DNA of 64,000 nucleotides from NCBI RefSeq assembly GCF_016313185.1, contig NZ_CP066218.1, positions 930,001 to 994,000 on the forward strand, in the 5' to 3' direction. This document shows positions 34,201-42,700 of the stretch, piece after piece. This stretch comes from Mycolicibacterium baixiangningiae. Its GTDB lineage: Bacteria > Actinomycetota > Actinomycetes > Mycobacteriales > Mycobacteriaceae. Every line of letters starts with the position of its first letter. Position 1 is the stretch's first letter. A program made the translations under genes and the position numbers. The notes below the pieces were generated by a model. That model was given only the letters and a program-made list of their open reading frames with translations, was not told the DNA's origin and ran no database searches.

Positions 34201-36249
34201 TCGTGCTCAACGACCTTTGAACTCGGTGTCGATGTCGGCGAACTGCAAGCTGTCATGCTCCGGAACATGCCGCCAAGTACGGCCAACTATCTGCAACGAG
34301 CTGGTCGGGCGGGCCGGCGGTCGGGCGCCGCGGCTCTGGTAGTTACCTACGCGATGCGACGGTCGCACGACCTCACAAGGTTCAACGAGCCCGAGGTGAT
34401 GATCGCCGGACACGTTCGGGCACCTTACGTTCCGCTCACGAACGTACGGATCGATCGCCGACACGCGCAGTCCGTGGCCATGGCCGCATTTTTCCGGTGG
34501 GTTTTCGAATCGACGCGTCGCATTGACCGGAAGGCCGGTGAGTTCTTCCTGCGCCAGGACGGAAACGAACCTTCTGTCAGCCTTATTAGTGACTTTTTGA
34601 CTCCGGTGCCCCCGGAGATCACTGAGGCGCTGGGTCGGATTCTGCCTCCTGCGGTCGGCGCGGAAATGGATCTGGCCGGAGGCTCCTGGGCCAAGTTACT
34701 CATTGAGCATGTTGACCTAGTCCGGAAAGAGCTCGAGAACCAAGTCGACACGATGAGCGAGTTGGAACAACGAGCGTCGAGTGAAGGCAAGCACGCGTTG
34801 GCTCAGCGTTACCAGCGCGTCGGGAAAACACTGCGGGAGCGTGATCTCCTTGGCTTTTTAGCGAATCGCAATATTCTGCCGAAGTATGGGTTCCCGGTCG
34901 ATACGGTGGAGCTCCGTACTAACTTCGGGACCGGCAAGGCCAAGGGTGGTTTGCTCGACCTGAGCCGCGATCTGTCCCAGGCAATCTACGAGTACGCACC
35001 GGACGCGGAAATCGTTGCCGGGGGCAATCTCTGGACATCCCGCGGAATCTACCGCCTTCCGCATAAGGATCTCGTTGAGTACTACTACCACGTGTGTAAA
35101 AGGTGCGGTGGCTTCCGCTACGGCATTGAATCTGCTGACGAGAAGTGTCAGTACTGCGGAGAAGCCGCCCAGACCGCGGCGCGTCGATTGACCATTCCAG
35201 AGTTTGGTTTTGTGGCGGCCCCCGAGCCTGCCAAACCTGGCTCACGTCCCCCGCGCCGAACGTGGAGCGGTGATGTGCACGTGCTGGCTCAACCGCCTGA
35301 GGTGCGCTCGTACACGAAGCCGATGGGCGGAGGATCCTTGCTGGTGAAGGCCGGCCCGCGTGGCCAACTCATTGCTCTAGCCGACGGACCAAACAAGATG
35401 GGCTACTGGATCTGCGACTGGTGTGGATACGGGTCGCAGAGGCTGAGAAGCCCACAGAAGCCGCCGAAGCACAACCATCTTCTGAAGAACCTGCCGTGCA
35501 ATGGGCCCCAGCGACTTCTCGATCTCGCTCATTCGTATGAGACCGACCTCCTCTCTGTCGATATCACTGTGTTCGGGGTGTATCCCACCCACGCGGCATG
35601 GTTGTCGACGATGTACGCGATCGTCGAGGCGGCGTCGGAGACGCTGGAAATCGCCCGCGAAGATATCGGCGGCTCACTGACGCCGTCGGGCGCAGACCGG
35701 TGGTCAATCACCTTGTTCGATGCCGTGCCGGGTGGTGCTGGACACGTGTTGCAGGTCGAGCAAAACCTTGAGCGCGTGTTGCGGGTCGCACTCCGCCGTG
35801 TCAGCGAATGTGAGTGCGGTCCGGAGACGTCGTGTTACGGATGCCTTCGCAGTTATCAGAACCAGCGCGATCACGACTCCCTGTCACGCGGAGCGGCGGA
35901 GCAAGTCCTTCGGCGGTTGGTTGACAACGAAGGCACGGTCAACGAGGCGGTCACCGGGCCGGTGATTCCTGACTCGCTGCCGCCGGAGTGGGCGCCGACC
36001 TATGCAAGTGCTGTCGGGGCCGAGCGGGAGCTAGTACTCGCGCTCGCCGAAGCCGGCGTTCCCCGGCCGGAGCTCGGGTTCGAAAGCCCCGGTGGCATTC
36101 CGATTTCATTCGCCTGGCCGGACCGTTCCCTCGCCTGCGATTTCGGCCTCGCTTCAACCGAACGTGCTGAGCTCGAATCCGAGGGCTGGACGGTTGTTGC
36201 GCTTAGCGAGCTGTCGGCTGCCCTAGCGCCAGCTGCAGGTCAGTCGTGA
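31273..36249 (+). CDS. Giant DEAH-box helicase with DUF1998-type C-terminus, DruE-like
   Basis: A 1658-aa SF2 helicase. Walker A ATGTGSGKTEAF ends near 123, motif II VVDEAHVYDG has DEAH at 255-258, motif III is ATSAT, and the second RecA domain has FSDSRQ, FELGVDVGELQAVML and motif VI YLQRAGRAGRR. Many Cys pairs line the middle and C-terminus (CPDCD..CKRCG, CTGCG..CSACG, CKRCGG..CQYCG, ICDWCG), closing with the DUF1998 cluster ECECGPETSCYGCLRSYQNQ. The final 75 residues (ERELVLALAEAGVPRPELG onward) recur at the end of the 2128-aa helicase of this island. MrfA/YprA and Druantia DruE share the DEAH-DUF1998 order. Coupled to the 1105-aa gene by ATGA overlap. Expected to translocate on or unwind phage or damaged DNA. 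Confidence 0.85.
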   Translation: MTNSIDAVATSESIKATYRRYLSSLLAVRDTKIDAALRHAIDNTDMLDKGPYLEATPPYAPGAPLSTLIDEGVLAPGFANLASDALPLDRPLYVHQEQAVRKVANGRNIVVATGTGSGKTEAFLFPILDALLREQERGTLGPGVRALLLYPMNALANDQMKRLRQLLADYPAITFGRYTGETETDPLKARELFAELNIGEPILANEILSRQEMRERPPHILLTNYAMLEYLLLRPQDMDLFATGEQSKWRFIVVDEAHVYDGTQGAEIAMLLRRVQDRVSPTHPIQCIATSATVGGDSDPTAVTRFASTLFGQPFEWSQHNPDCQDVVMARRVAAPSGPFWGPLSASDYQALANDADPGAAVLDAALKAGWTKAAEATAATALSHEKSLSIMRATLAKAPRPFTAVARATFDEAEDSAAGLAAMVDLASSLREADGSTPLSARYHLFLRATEGAFTCLSPRGPHVHLARHEVCPDCDAPVFEIGSCKRCGAVHVYGTPTPEGGVLRLRPRKAGSKGVWLVLGDHDGLDDEDETAVVDDNSEVSGDEAKLCTGCGVLAQSNEQSCSACGASELRPVRKLKQRGDEIAGCLVCGARGAATVRGFETGPDASGAVITTALYQNLPIADDPHGALSPGEGRKLLAFSDSRQSAAYFAPYLEDSYGRLQRRRLISQGMLALRADDEEVAVDDVVFKTRAKAAAVKHFPGRMTSQQQTRIVAPWVMAEVLATDDRQSLEGLGLIGVTMYRDPRWRAPMPLLQLGLAEEEAWAFLQELVRTLRQQGAVTMPEDVPPNDEIFAPRLGPIRVRREGPQAIRKVLSWLPGRGTNRRVDYTRRVLAALGKDEDAEALLRGIWEFIVRPEAPVDWLVSSTESGLGQVYQIDHQCLRLRWINATGPAYQCGTCRRVTSFSVRNVCPALGCDGVLDEFAPQEDGDRDHYRTLYRTMNAVPMAAKEHTAQWINTEAAAIQHQFVRGEINALSCSTTFELGVDVGELQAVMLRNMPPSTANYLQRAGRAGRRSGAAALVVTYAMRRSHDLTRFNEPEVMIAGHVRAPYVPLTNVRIDRRHAQSVAMAAFFRWVFESTRRIDRKAGEFFLRQDGNEPSVSLISDFLTPVPPEITEALGRILPPAVGAEMDLAGGSWAKLLIEHVDLVRKELENQVDTMSELEQRASSEGKHALAQRYQRVGKTLRERDLLGFLANRNILPKYGFPVDTVELRTNFGTGKAKGGLLDLSRDLSQAIYEYAPDAEIVAGGNLWTSRGIYRLPHKDLVEYYYHVCKRCGGFRYGIESADEKCQYCGEAAQTAARRLTIPEFGFVAAPEPAKPGSRPPRRTWSGDVHVLAQPPEVRSYTKPMGGGSLLVKAGPRGQLIALADGPNKMGYWICDWCGYGSQRLRSPQKPPKHNHLLKNLPCNGPQRLLDLAHSYETDLLSVDITVFGVYPTHAAWLSTMYAIVEAASETLEIAREDIGGSLTPSGADRWSITLFDAVPGGAGHVLQVEQNLERVLRVALRRVSECECGPETSCYGCLRSYQNQRDHDSLSRGAAEQVLRRLVDNEGTVNEAVTGPVIPDSLPPEWAPTYASAVGAERELVLALAEAGVPRPELGFESPGGIPISFAWPDRSLACDFGLASTERAELESEGWTVVALSELSAALAPAAGQS

Positions 36250-36369
36250 CCTTTGAGCCCCGGTGTCGCCGTCTCGGCGAGTACGTCCTCCCCAGTCCGT
36301 TCACGCGGCTAAGCTCGCTCAGTAGCAGCGCAATGGGGGTATGTCCGACGTTCACCTTGCAGGCGTGCT

Positions 36370-36583
36370 ATGCCTAGATACAAATTCAGCTGGTCGAACC
36401 TGCCCGAGTCGCTTCTCGATCAGCTTTGCGAGCACTTGTTCGTCGACAACGGTGGACTGACGTCGCCTGAGGTGCTGCAGGGCGCGTACGGCGCTCGACC
36501 GAGGGAAAACTTCGTCGTCGAGGCGTGGGAGCCGCTACGCGAAATCTGGCTCAGTGGCGACAAGCCGTCACGGGACCGGGTGG
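36370..36583 (+). pseudogene. 5' part of DrmD-like gene, split off by an apparent 1-bp insertion
   Basis: ATG 36370 opens a frame with good codon use: MPRYKFSWSNLPESLLDQL, then ARPRENFVVEAWEPLREIW and SRDRVV. After the GTGGTT at 36580-36585 the sense continues one base later as ATLRELRHEHERATSR in the frame of the large helicase gene. Removing one T at 36584 or 36585 would join the two into one protein about 60 residues longer than the GTG 36554 form. Whether this is mutation, sequencing error or programmed frameshifting cannot be told here. Confidence 0.6.
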
Positions 36584-39500
36584 TTGGCGACGCTGCGCGA
36601 GCTACGCCACGAGCACGAACGCGCCACCAGCCGTCGCGCGCAGATGGACTATCTCCGCGACCTTCGGAACGCGAAGACCCTGCGTGCTGTCGTTCTCGAA
36701 GCGTTCATCGAGTTGGGCGAAGTAGCCCCCGACGAGACCGAGCCCCACGTCGAAGCACCAGAGCCCTCGAAACCCGCAATCGTCCGTAAGCCCAGCCCAC
36801 CCTCACCACTTCCCGGAGATGACGTGTCCACCCCCGTTGTAGACAGCCCCCAAGACCTCAACGTCGCCCCTGGCTCGATCGTGGTCATCCGCGACGAAGA
36901 GTGGTTGGTCACTTCAGCGGAACAGGGCGCCGACGGTTGGTTGGTCCTGGTGCGTGGGCTTTCCGAGCTCGTCGCCGAGACCACCGCAGCGTTCTACTCG
37001 AGCCTCGACACGATCGAGGTTCAAGATCCGAGTAAGGCCAAGGTCGTGGCCGACGGCTCCTCCGGGTACCGCGACTCCCGGCTCTGGCTCGAAGCGCTGC
37101 TGCGCAAGACGCCGGTGCCCTACGGCGACCAGGCGCTGACGGTCTCGACGCACATGCTCGCCGACGCGCTGGCCTATCAACAGGCGGCAGTCACCAAGGC
37201 GCTCGATCCGCAGCACATCCGCCCTCGCATCCTGATCGCCGACGCGGTCGGGCTCGGTAAGACGCTGGAGATCGGCATGATCCTGGCCGAGTTGGTGCGC
37301 CGCGGGCGAGGTGAGCGCATTCTCGTCGTCACGCCCAAGCACGTGCTGGAGCAGATGCAGCACGAGCTGTGGTGTCGCTTCGCGCTCCCGTTCGTCCGGC
37401 TCGACTCGACGGGCATTCAGAAGGTTCGCCAGAAACTGCCGGCCACCCGCAACCCCTTCACGTACTTCAAGCGCGCCATCATCTCGATCGACACCCTGAA
37501 GAGCCCCCGCTACAAGGCTCACCTGGAACGCCAGCAGTGGGACGCGGTCGTCATCGACGAGTCGCACAACCTCACCAACGCCGGCACTCAGAACAACGAA
37601 CTGGCCCGCATCCTCGCCCCGAACACCGAGGCGCTGATTCTGGCGTCGGCGACCCCGCACAACGGCAAGGAGGAGTCGTTCGCCGAACTGCTACGACTGC
37701 TCGACCCGACGGTCGTGCACGCCGACGGCACGTTCACCAAGCCCGACGTCGAGTCGTTGCTGATCCGCCGACACCGGCACAGCCCCGACGTCGCCGCCGA
37801 AGTCGGAAGCGACTGGGCCGAGCGCGCCGAGCCAGTGCACCTGCTGGTCAAACCGTCACCCGCTGAGGACGCCGTCGCCGCCGAGCTGTCACAGACCTGG
37901 CTGCACCCCCGGGGCAAGTCCTCGCCGTACTCCGGCGACACCAAGGCGCTGTTTCCCTGGACGTTGGCCAAGGCGTTCCTGTCGTCGCCGGCCGCACTCG
38001 CCGAGTCGATCAAGCAGCGCCGCAGCAAGCTCGATCCGGGCGACCCCGCCCAACGCGCCGAACTCACCGCTTTGACCACGCTGGACGAACTGAACGCCGC
38101 CGCGATGCAAGAACAAGCCGGCAAGTTCGCCGCACTGGTGAAGCGGCTCCACGACATCGGTGTGGGCAAGAAGTCCTCAATGCGAGCCGTGGTCTTCGCC
38201 GAGCGGATCGCGACGCTCACGTGGCTGCGCGACCACCTGCCCGCGGCCCTCGGTTTGGCCGCCGACAACGTCGCGATGCTGCACGGCGGCCTGTCCGACG
38301 TCGAGCAACAGGAACTCGTCGACAGCTTCAAGCTGGAGACTTCACCCATCCGGGTGCTGGTCACCGGGGACGTGGCCTCAGAGGGCGTGAACCTGCACGC
38401 CCAGTGTCATCACCTCATCCACTACGACATTCCGTGGAGCCTCATCCGCATCGAACAGCGCAATGGCCGCATCGACCGTTATGGGCAGAAGCACCCGCCG
38501 GTGATCTCGTCGCTGATCCTGGAACCGTCCGACCCGGAGTTCTCGGGCGACCTGCGGGTGCTGTCGCGCCTGCTGGAGCGAGAGAACCAGGCGCACACCA
38601 CGCTTGGCGACGTAGCCTCGCTGATGGGCAAGCACAGCGTCACCGAGGAGGAAAACGTCATCCGTAACGTCCTCGCCAAGGGCGCGACGCTCGAAGACGC
38701 CGTCCGCAACGCCGACGAGGTCGCCGCCGGCGAGGATCTGGACGCGTTCTTCGCACAATTCGACACCGACGACGATGCTCCGACGACCCTGCCCGCGACA
38801 CCGCGTCAGAGCCTGTACCCCGATGACCTGACGTTCCTGGATGAAGCCTTGCACGCGGCATTCCACGACATGCCACACGCCGCGCCCGACCAGGGCGGCA
38901 TCGGCTGGACGGTTAGCGCGCCACACGGCATCGCCGAACTCGCCCCGCCGCGCGATCTGCGGCAACGGCTAGCGCAGCTCCCGCAGAACTATCTGCAGCA
39001 CGGCCGGGTCTTGGAGAAGCTCAAACTCGCCACCAACACCGCGGTTGGCAACGCGCAACTGCGTGCAGCGCGAGAAGGCAAGGGCGTCAACGGCACCACC
39101 TGGCCCGAGGCGCACTACCTGGGCCCGCTGCACCCGGTGCTCGACTGGGCTAGCGACCGCGCGCTGACCGCACTGGGTCGTAACCAAGTGTTCATCATCC
39201 GCGGCGAGGTGGAAACACCGACAGTGCTCCTGATGGGCACGCTGACCAACAAACGGGGACAACTGATCTCGCGGGTGTTCTCCACCGCGGTGTTCCCCAA
39301 TCCGGCCAACACCAAATTCTGCATGGTCGAACCGCTCGAGGACATCGCATTCCTCAGCACACAGACAGCGCTGCGCCCCGGCTCGTCGAACCCCGGCCCA
39401 GTGGCCAATGCGGAGCGCTATCAGGCCTTGATCCCCATCGCCGTCGAGCATGCCCGTCGGGAGATGCGCTGGGTGCTCGACGCGCAAGAGGCTGCGACCA

Positions 39501-39721
39501 CCGAAAGACTGACGCAGTGGCGTAAACGCGCGCGGCGATGGCACGACGACGCCGAACAACTCGAACTATTCGGAGCGCAGCGTTCACGGGTAGGCAAGCT
39601 CAGCCAGCGCATCAACGAGGAACAGCGCCTGGCCGATCTGTTGGCACCGACCCAGCAGCTCGTGCGCCCGCTGCTCGTCGTCGTGGCCGCCGATGCGCCC
39701 GTCGCTGGAAAGGAATTCTGA
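36554..39721 (+). CDS. DrmD-like SNF2/RapA-type helicase
   Basis: At least 1055 aa; first gene of a five-gene operon. SNF2-family ATPase with Walker A IADAVGLGKTLE (Gly-Leu-Gly-Lys-Thr at 233-237), motif II VVIDESHNLTN (DESH), motif III ASATPHNG, and in the second lobe ASEGVNLHAQ and motif VI QRNGRIDRYGQ. The layout and the N-terminal VIRDEEWLVTSAEQ region resemble DrmD of class 1 DISARM and RapA-type translocases, which move on double-stranded DNA. Near the C-terminus EQLELFG (QLELF at 1002-1006) resembles the beta-clamp-binding consensus. GTG 36554 is the longest uninterrupted start, but upstream coding sequence from 36370 in another frame probably belongs to it. The next gene starts 5 bp after its stop. 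Confidence 0.85.
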   Translation: MATSRHGTGWLATLRELRHEHERATSRRAQMDYLRDLRNAKTLRAVVLEAFIELGEVAPDETEPHVEAPEPSKPAIVRKPSPPSPLPGDDVSTPVVDSPQDLNVAPGSIVVIRDEEWLVTSAEQGADGWLVLVRGLSELVAETTAAFYSSLDTIEVQDPSKAKVVADGSSGYRDSRLWLEALLRKTPVPYGDQALTVSTHMLADALAYQQAAVTKALDPQHIRPRILIADAVGLGKTLEIGMILAELVRRGRGERILVVTPKHVLEQMQHELWCRFALPFVRLDSTGIQKVRQKLPATRNPFTYFKRAIISIDTLKSPRYKAHLERQQWDAVVIDESHNLTNAGTQNNELARILAPNTEALILASATPHNGKEESFAELLRLLDPTVVHADGTFTKPDVESLLIRRHRHSPDVAAEVGSDWAERAEPVHLLVKPSPAEDAVAAELSQTWLHPRGKSSPYSGDTKALFPWTLAKAFLSSPAALAESIKQRRSKLDPGDPAQRAELTALTTLDELNAAAMQEQAGKFAALVKRLHDIGVGKKSSMRAVVFAERIATLTWLRDHLPAALGLAADNVAMLHGGLSDVEQQELVDSFKLETSPIRVLVTGDVASEGVNLHAQCHHLIHYDIPWSLIRIEQRNGRIDRYGQKHPPVISSLILEPSDPEFSGDLRVLSRLLERENQAHTTLGDVASLMGKHSVTEEENVIRNVLAKGATLEDAVRNADEVAAGEDLDAFFAQFDTDDDAPTTLPATPRQSLYPDDLTFLDEALHAAFHDMPHAAPDQGGIGWTVSAPHGIAELAPPRDLRQRLAQLPQNYLQHGRVLEKLKLATNTAVGNAQLRAAREGKGVNGTTWPEAHYLGPLHPVLDWASDRALTALGRNQVFIIRGEVETPTVLLMGTLTNKRGQLISRVFSTAVFPNPANTKFCMVEPLEDIAFLSTQTALRPGSSNPGPVANAERYQALIPIAVEHARREMRWVLDAQEAATTERLTQWRKRARRWHDDAEQLELFGAQRSRVGKLSQRINEEQRLADLLAPTQQLVRPLLVVVAADAPVAGKEF

Positions 39722-39726
39722 GAACC

Positions 39727-42700
39727 GTGCCCTCCTACGATTCCATCGTCGTCGGCGAAGACTGGATCAGCGAGCATTACTTCACCACCGATTCGCCACG
39801 GGAGTCCTTCCAGGGCAAGGTGATCGAGTTGCGCAAGCAGTGGGATGCCGAAGCCGCCGAAGGGCGGGAGACGGTGCGACGCCGGCTGCAGGCTGCGGCC
39901 GGTGAACTGCAGACGGTGCTGTCGACGCTGGACGAGAACCCCAACGGTGCGGCAGCGGCCCACCAGCTGATCCGGACCGCCCTCGGCTTTCCCGAACCGT
40001 TGACCGACTACACCGGCGACCGTGCCGGAACCGAGATGCGGCTTCCGCAGGCCCGGCTCGCCGGCGTGACAAGCGCACTGTTCCTGCAAGCGGCGCCCGT
40101 CACCACCGTCGACGATCTGCTTGACCCGGATACCGGCCTGCTGCTGGACGCGGGGGACGAGGACAACAAGCCCATCGTCTCAGTGTCGAAAGCGGTGTCT
40201 GCGGCGTTCCGCGCCGACGAGCCGCCGGCGTTCGTCGTGGTGCAGGCCGGCCAGTGGGTGCTGCTGGCTGAGGCGCAGCGGTGGGCGGAAGGGCGGTACC
40301 TGGCGGTCGATCTGCTGGTGGTCACCGAGCGCCGTGAGGAGAAGCGCGGCGGCGAACTTGACCGGACCGCAGCGATTCTCGGTCGGCAAGCTTTGGTGCC
40401 CGACGCCGACGGCAACATCTGGTGGACGGGTGTTCTCGAAGACTCGGTCAAGCACACCGTCGGGGTGTCCAAGGACCTGCGCGAGGGCATCCGGCTGTCC
40501 ATCGAGATCATCGCCAACGATGTGGTGCGGCGCCGCGCCGCCAAGGACATGCCACTCGATCAGATCGACGCCCAACAACTGGCCAAGCACGCGCTGCGCT
40601 TCCTCTACCGAATCCTGTTCCTGCTCTACGCCGAAGCCTCCCCGGAGCTACGGGTGCTGCCATCGGGCGTACCGGAATACGGCGAGGGCTACGGCCTGGA
40701 CCGGCTGCGGGAACTCACCCTCACCGAACTAGTCTCGCCGACCGCGAAGTCGGGCACCCACCTCTATCAGTCGTTAGCGACGCTGTTCCGCCTAGTCGAC
40801 AAAGGCCATGCCCCGCGCGGGCCCGAGGTCGACGGCGCTGACGAGCCGGCGCCCGGGCTGGAGTTCAACGAGTTGCGCGCCGACCTCTTCGATCGGAAGG
40901 CCACGGCGCTCATCGACGAGGTGGGTCTGAGCAACGAGGCTACCCAGCGTGTGCTGCAACATCTGCTGCTGTCCAAAGAGTCGAAGGGACGCAGGGGATC
41001 CGACCGCGGCTTCATCTCCTACGCCGAACTCGGCATCAACCAGCTCGGTGCGGTGTACGAGGGGCTGATGTCGTACACCGGCTTCTTCGCTGAAGAGGAC
41101 CTCTACGAGGTCGCTAAGAACGGTGACCCGGAGAAGGGATCGTGGGTGGTCCCGGTGTCGCGGGCGGATCACCTCTCGGAGTCGGACTTCGTGACGACGC
41201 TCGACGAGGCGAGGGGCGAGAGCATCCCCGTCGTCCACGCGAAGGGCACCTTCGTCTTCCGGCTCGCGGGACGCGAGCGTCAGCAGTCGGCGTCGTACTA
41301 CACGCCCGAAGTGCTGACGAAGTTCGTCGTGTCCCAGGCGCTCGAAGAACTGCTGGACCAGAACGACGTGCGCACCACCCCGGAGCAGATCCTCGGGTTG
41401 ACCGTCTGCGAGCCGGCTCTGGGCTCGGGTGCGTTCGCGATCGAGGCGGTGCGGCAACTCGCCGCCGAGTACCTCAAACGCCAGCAGGAAGATCGTCACG
41501 AGGTCATCGACGCCGACAGGTACCAGGAGGAATTGCAGAAGGTGAAGGCGCACATCGCCCTTCACCAGGTGTACGGGGTTGACCTCAACGCGACGGCGGT
41601 CGAACTGGCCGAGATCTCGCTGTGGCTGGAGACCATGGTCGCCGGCTTGCAAGCACCTTGGTTCGGCCTGCACCTGCGCCGCGGCAACTCGCTGATCGGG
41701 GCCCGTCGGGCGGTCTACGCGCCCACCCTGCTGGCCAAGAAGGCCTGGCTGACGACGGTGCCGAACGACGTCCCGCTGGGTGAAGAGATCGGTGCGGGCA
41801 TCCACCACTTCCTGTTGCCGTCACAAGGCTGGGGCGCGGTGATCGACACCCCCGAAGCCAAGACGTACGCGCCGGACAAACGCGAAGAACTGCGCCTGTG
41901 GCGCAACGGGATTCGCGGCAACCCCAGCGCAACGATCAGGAAAAGGCTGGCCGCGCTAGCTGAACGCGTCGAGACGCTGTGGGGGTTCACGCTACGCCGT
42001 TTGACCATTGCTGAGTCCGAGATCCACCGGGCCATCGACGTCTGGGGCCTTGAGTCCGCGAAGTCGTCTGAATCGGCGGTTACACGCGAGCAGATCGAAG
42101 AGGTGCTGCAGGACGAGAACGGCGCATATCGACGTCTGCGCCGCGTGATGGACGCCTGGTGTGCACTCTGGTCGTGGCCGCTGACAACCGACATCGAGCC
42201 GCCCGACTGGGACCAATGGGTTGGCGGGCTTGAAGCCATCCTCGGTGTATCTCCGAAGGCCGGCAAGTTCGAGAAGTACGGGCAGACCAGCCTTGCCGGC
42301 GACCTCAATTGGGAGGAACTCGACCTCGCGGAGGACACCGATCGCACGTTCGCACAGACACTTTCGATCGAGAAAGCCCTCGGCGGATTTCCCTGGCTGA
42401 CGGTCGCGGAGTCGATCACCGCGGAGCAAGGCTTCTTCCACTGGGAGCTGGACTTCGCACCGGTGTTCGCGCGAGGTGGCTTTGATCTGCAGGTAGGCAA
42501 TCCACCGTGGGTAAAACCGGACTGGGACGAGACGGCGGTTCTGGCAGAGTTCGACCCCTGGTGGCGGTTAGTGGACAAGGCGGCTGAGTCGACGATTCGC
42601 GACAAGCGGGAGTCGACGCTAGCGGATGCATCCAACCGAACCATTCTTCTCGACGAACGGTCGGTCCAGGCGGCACTGAAGGAACATCTCGGATCGGGCG

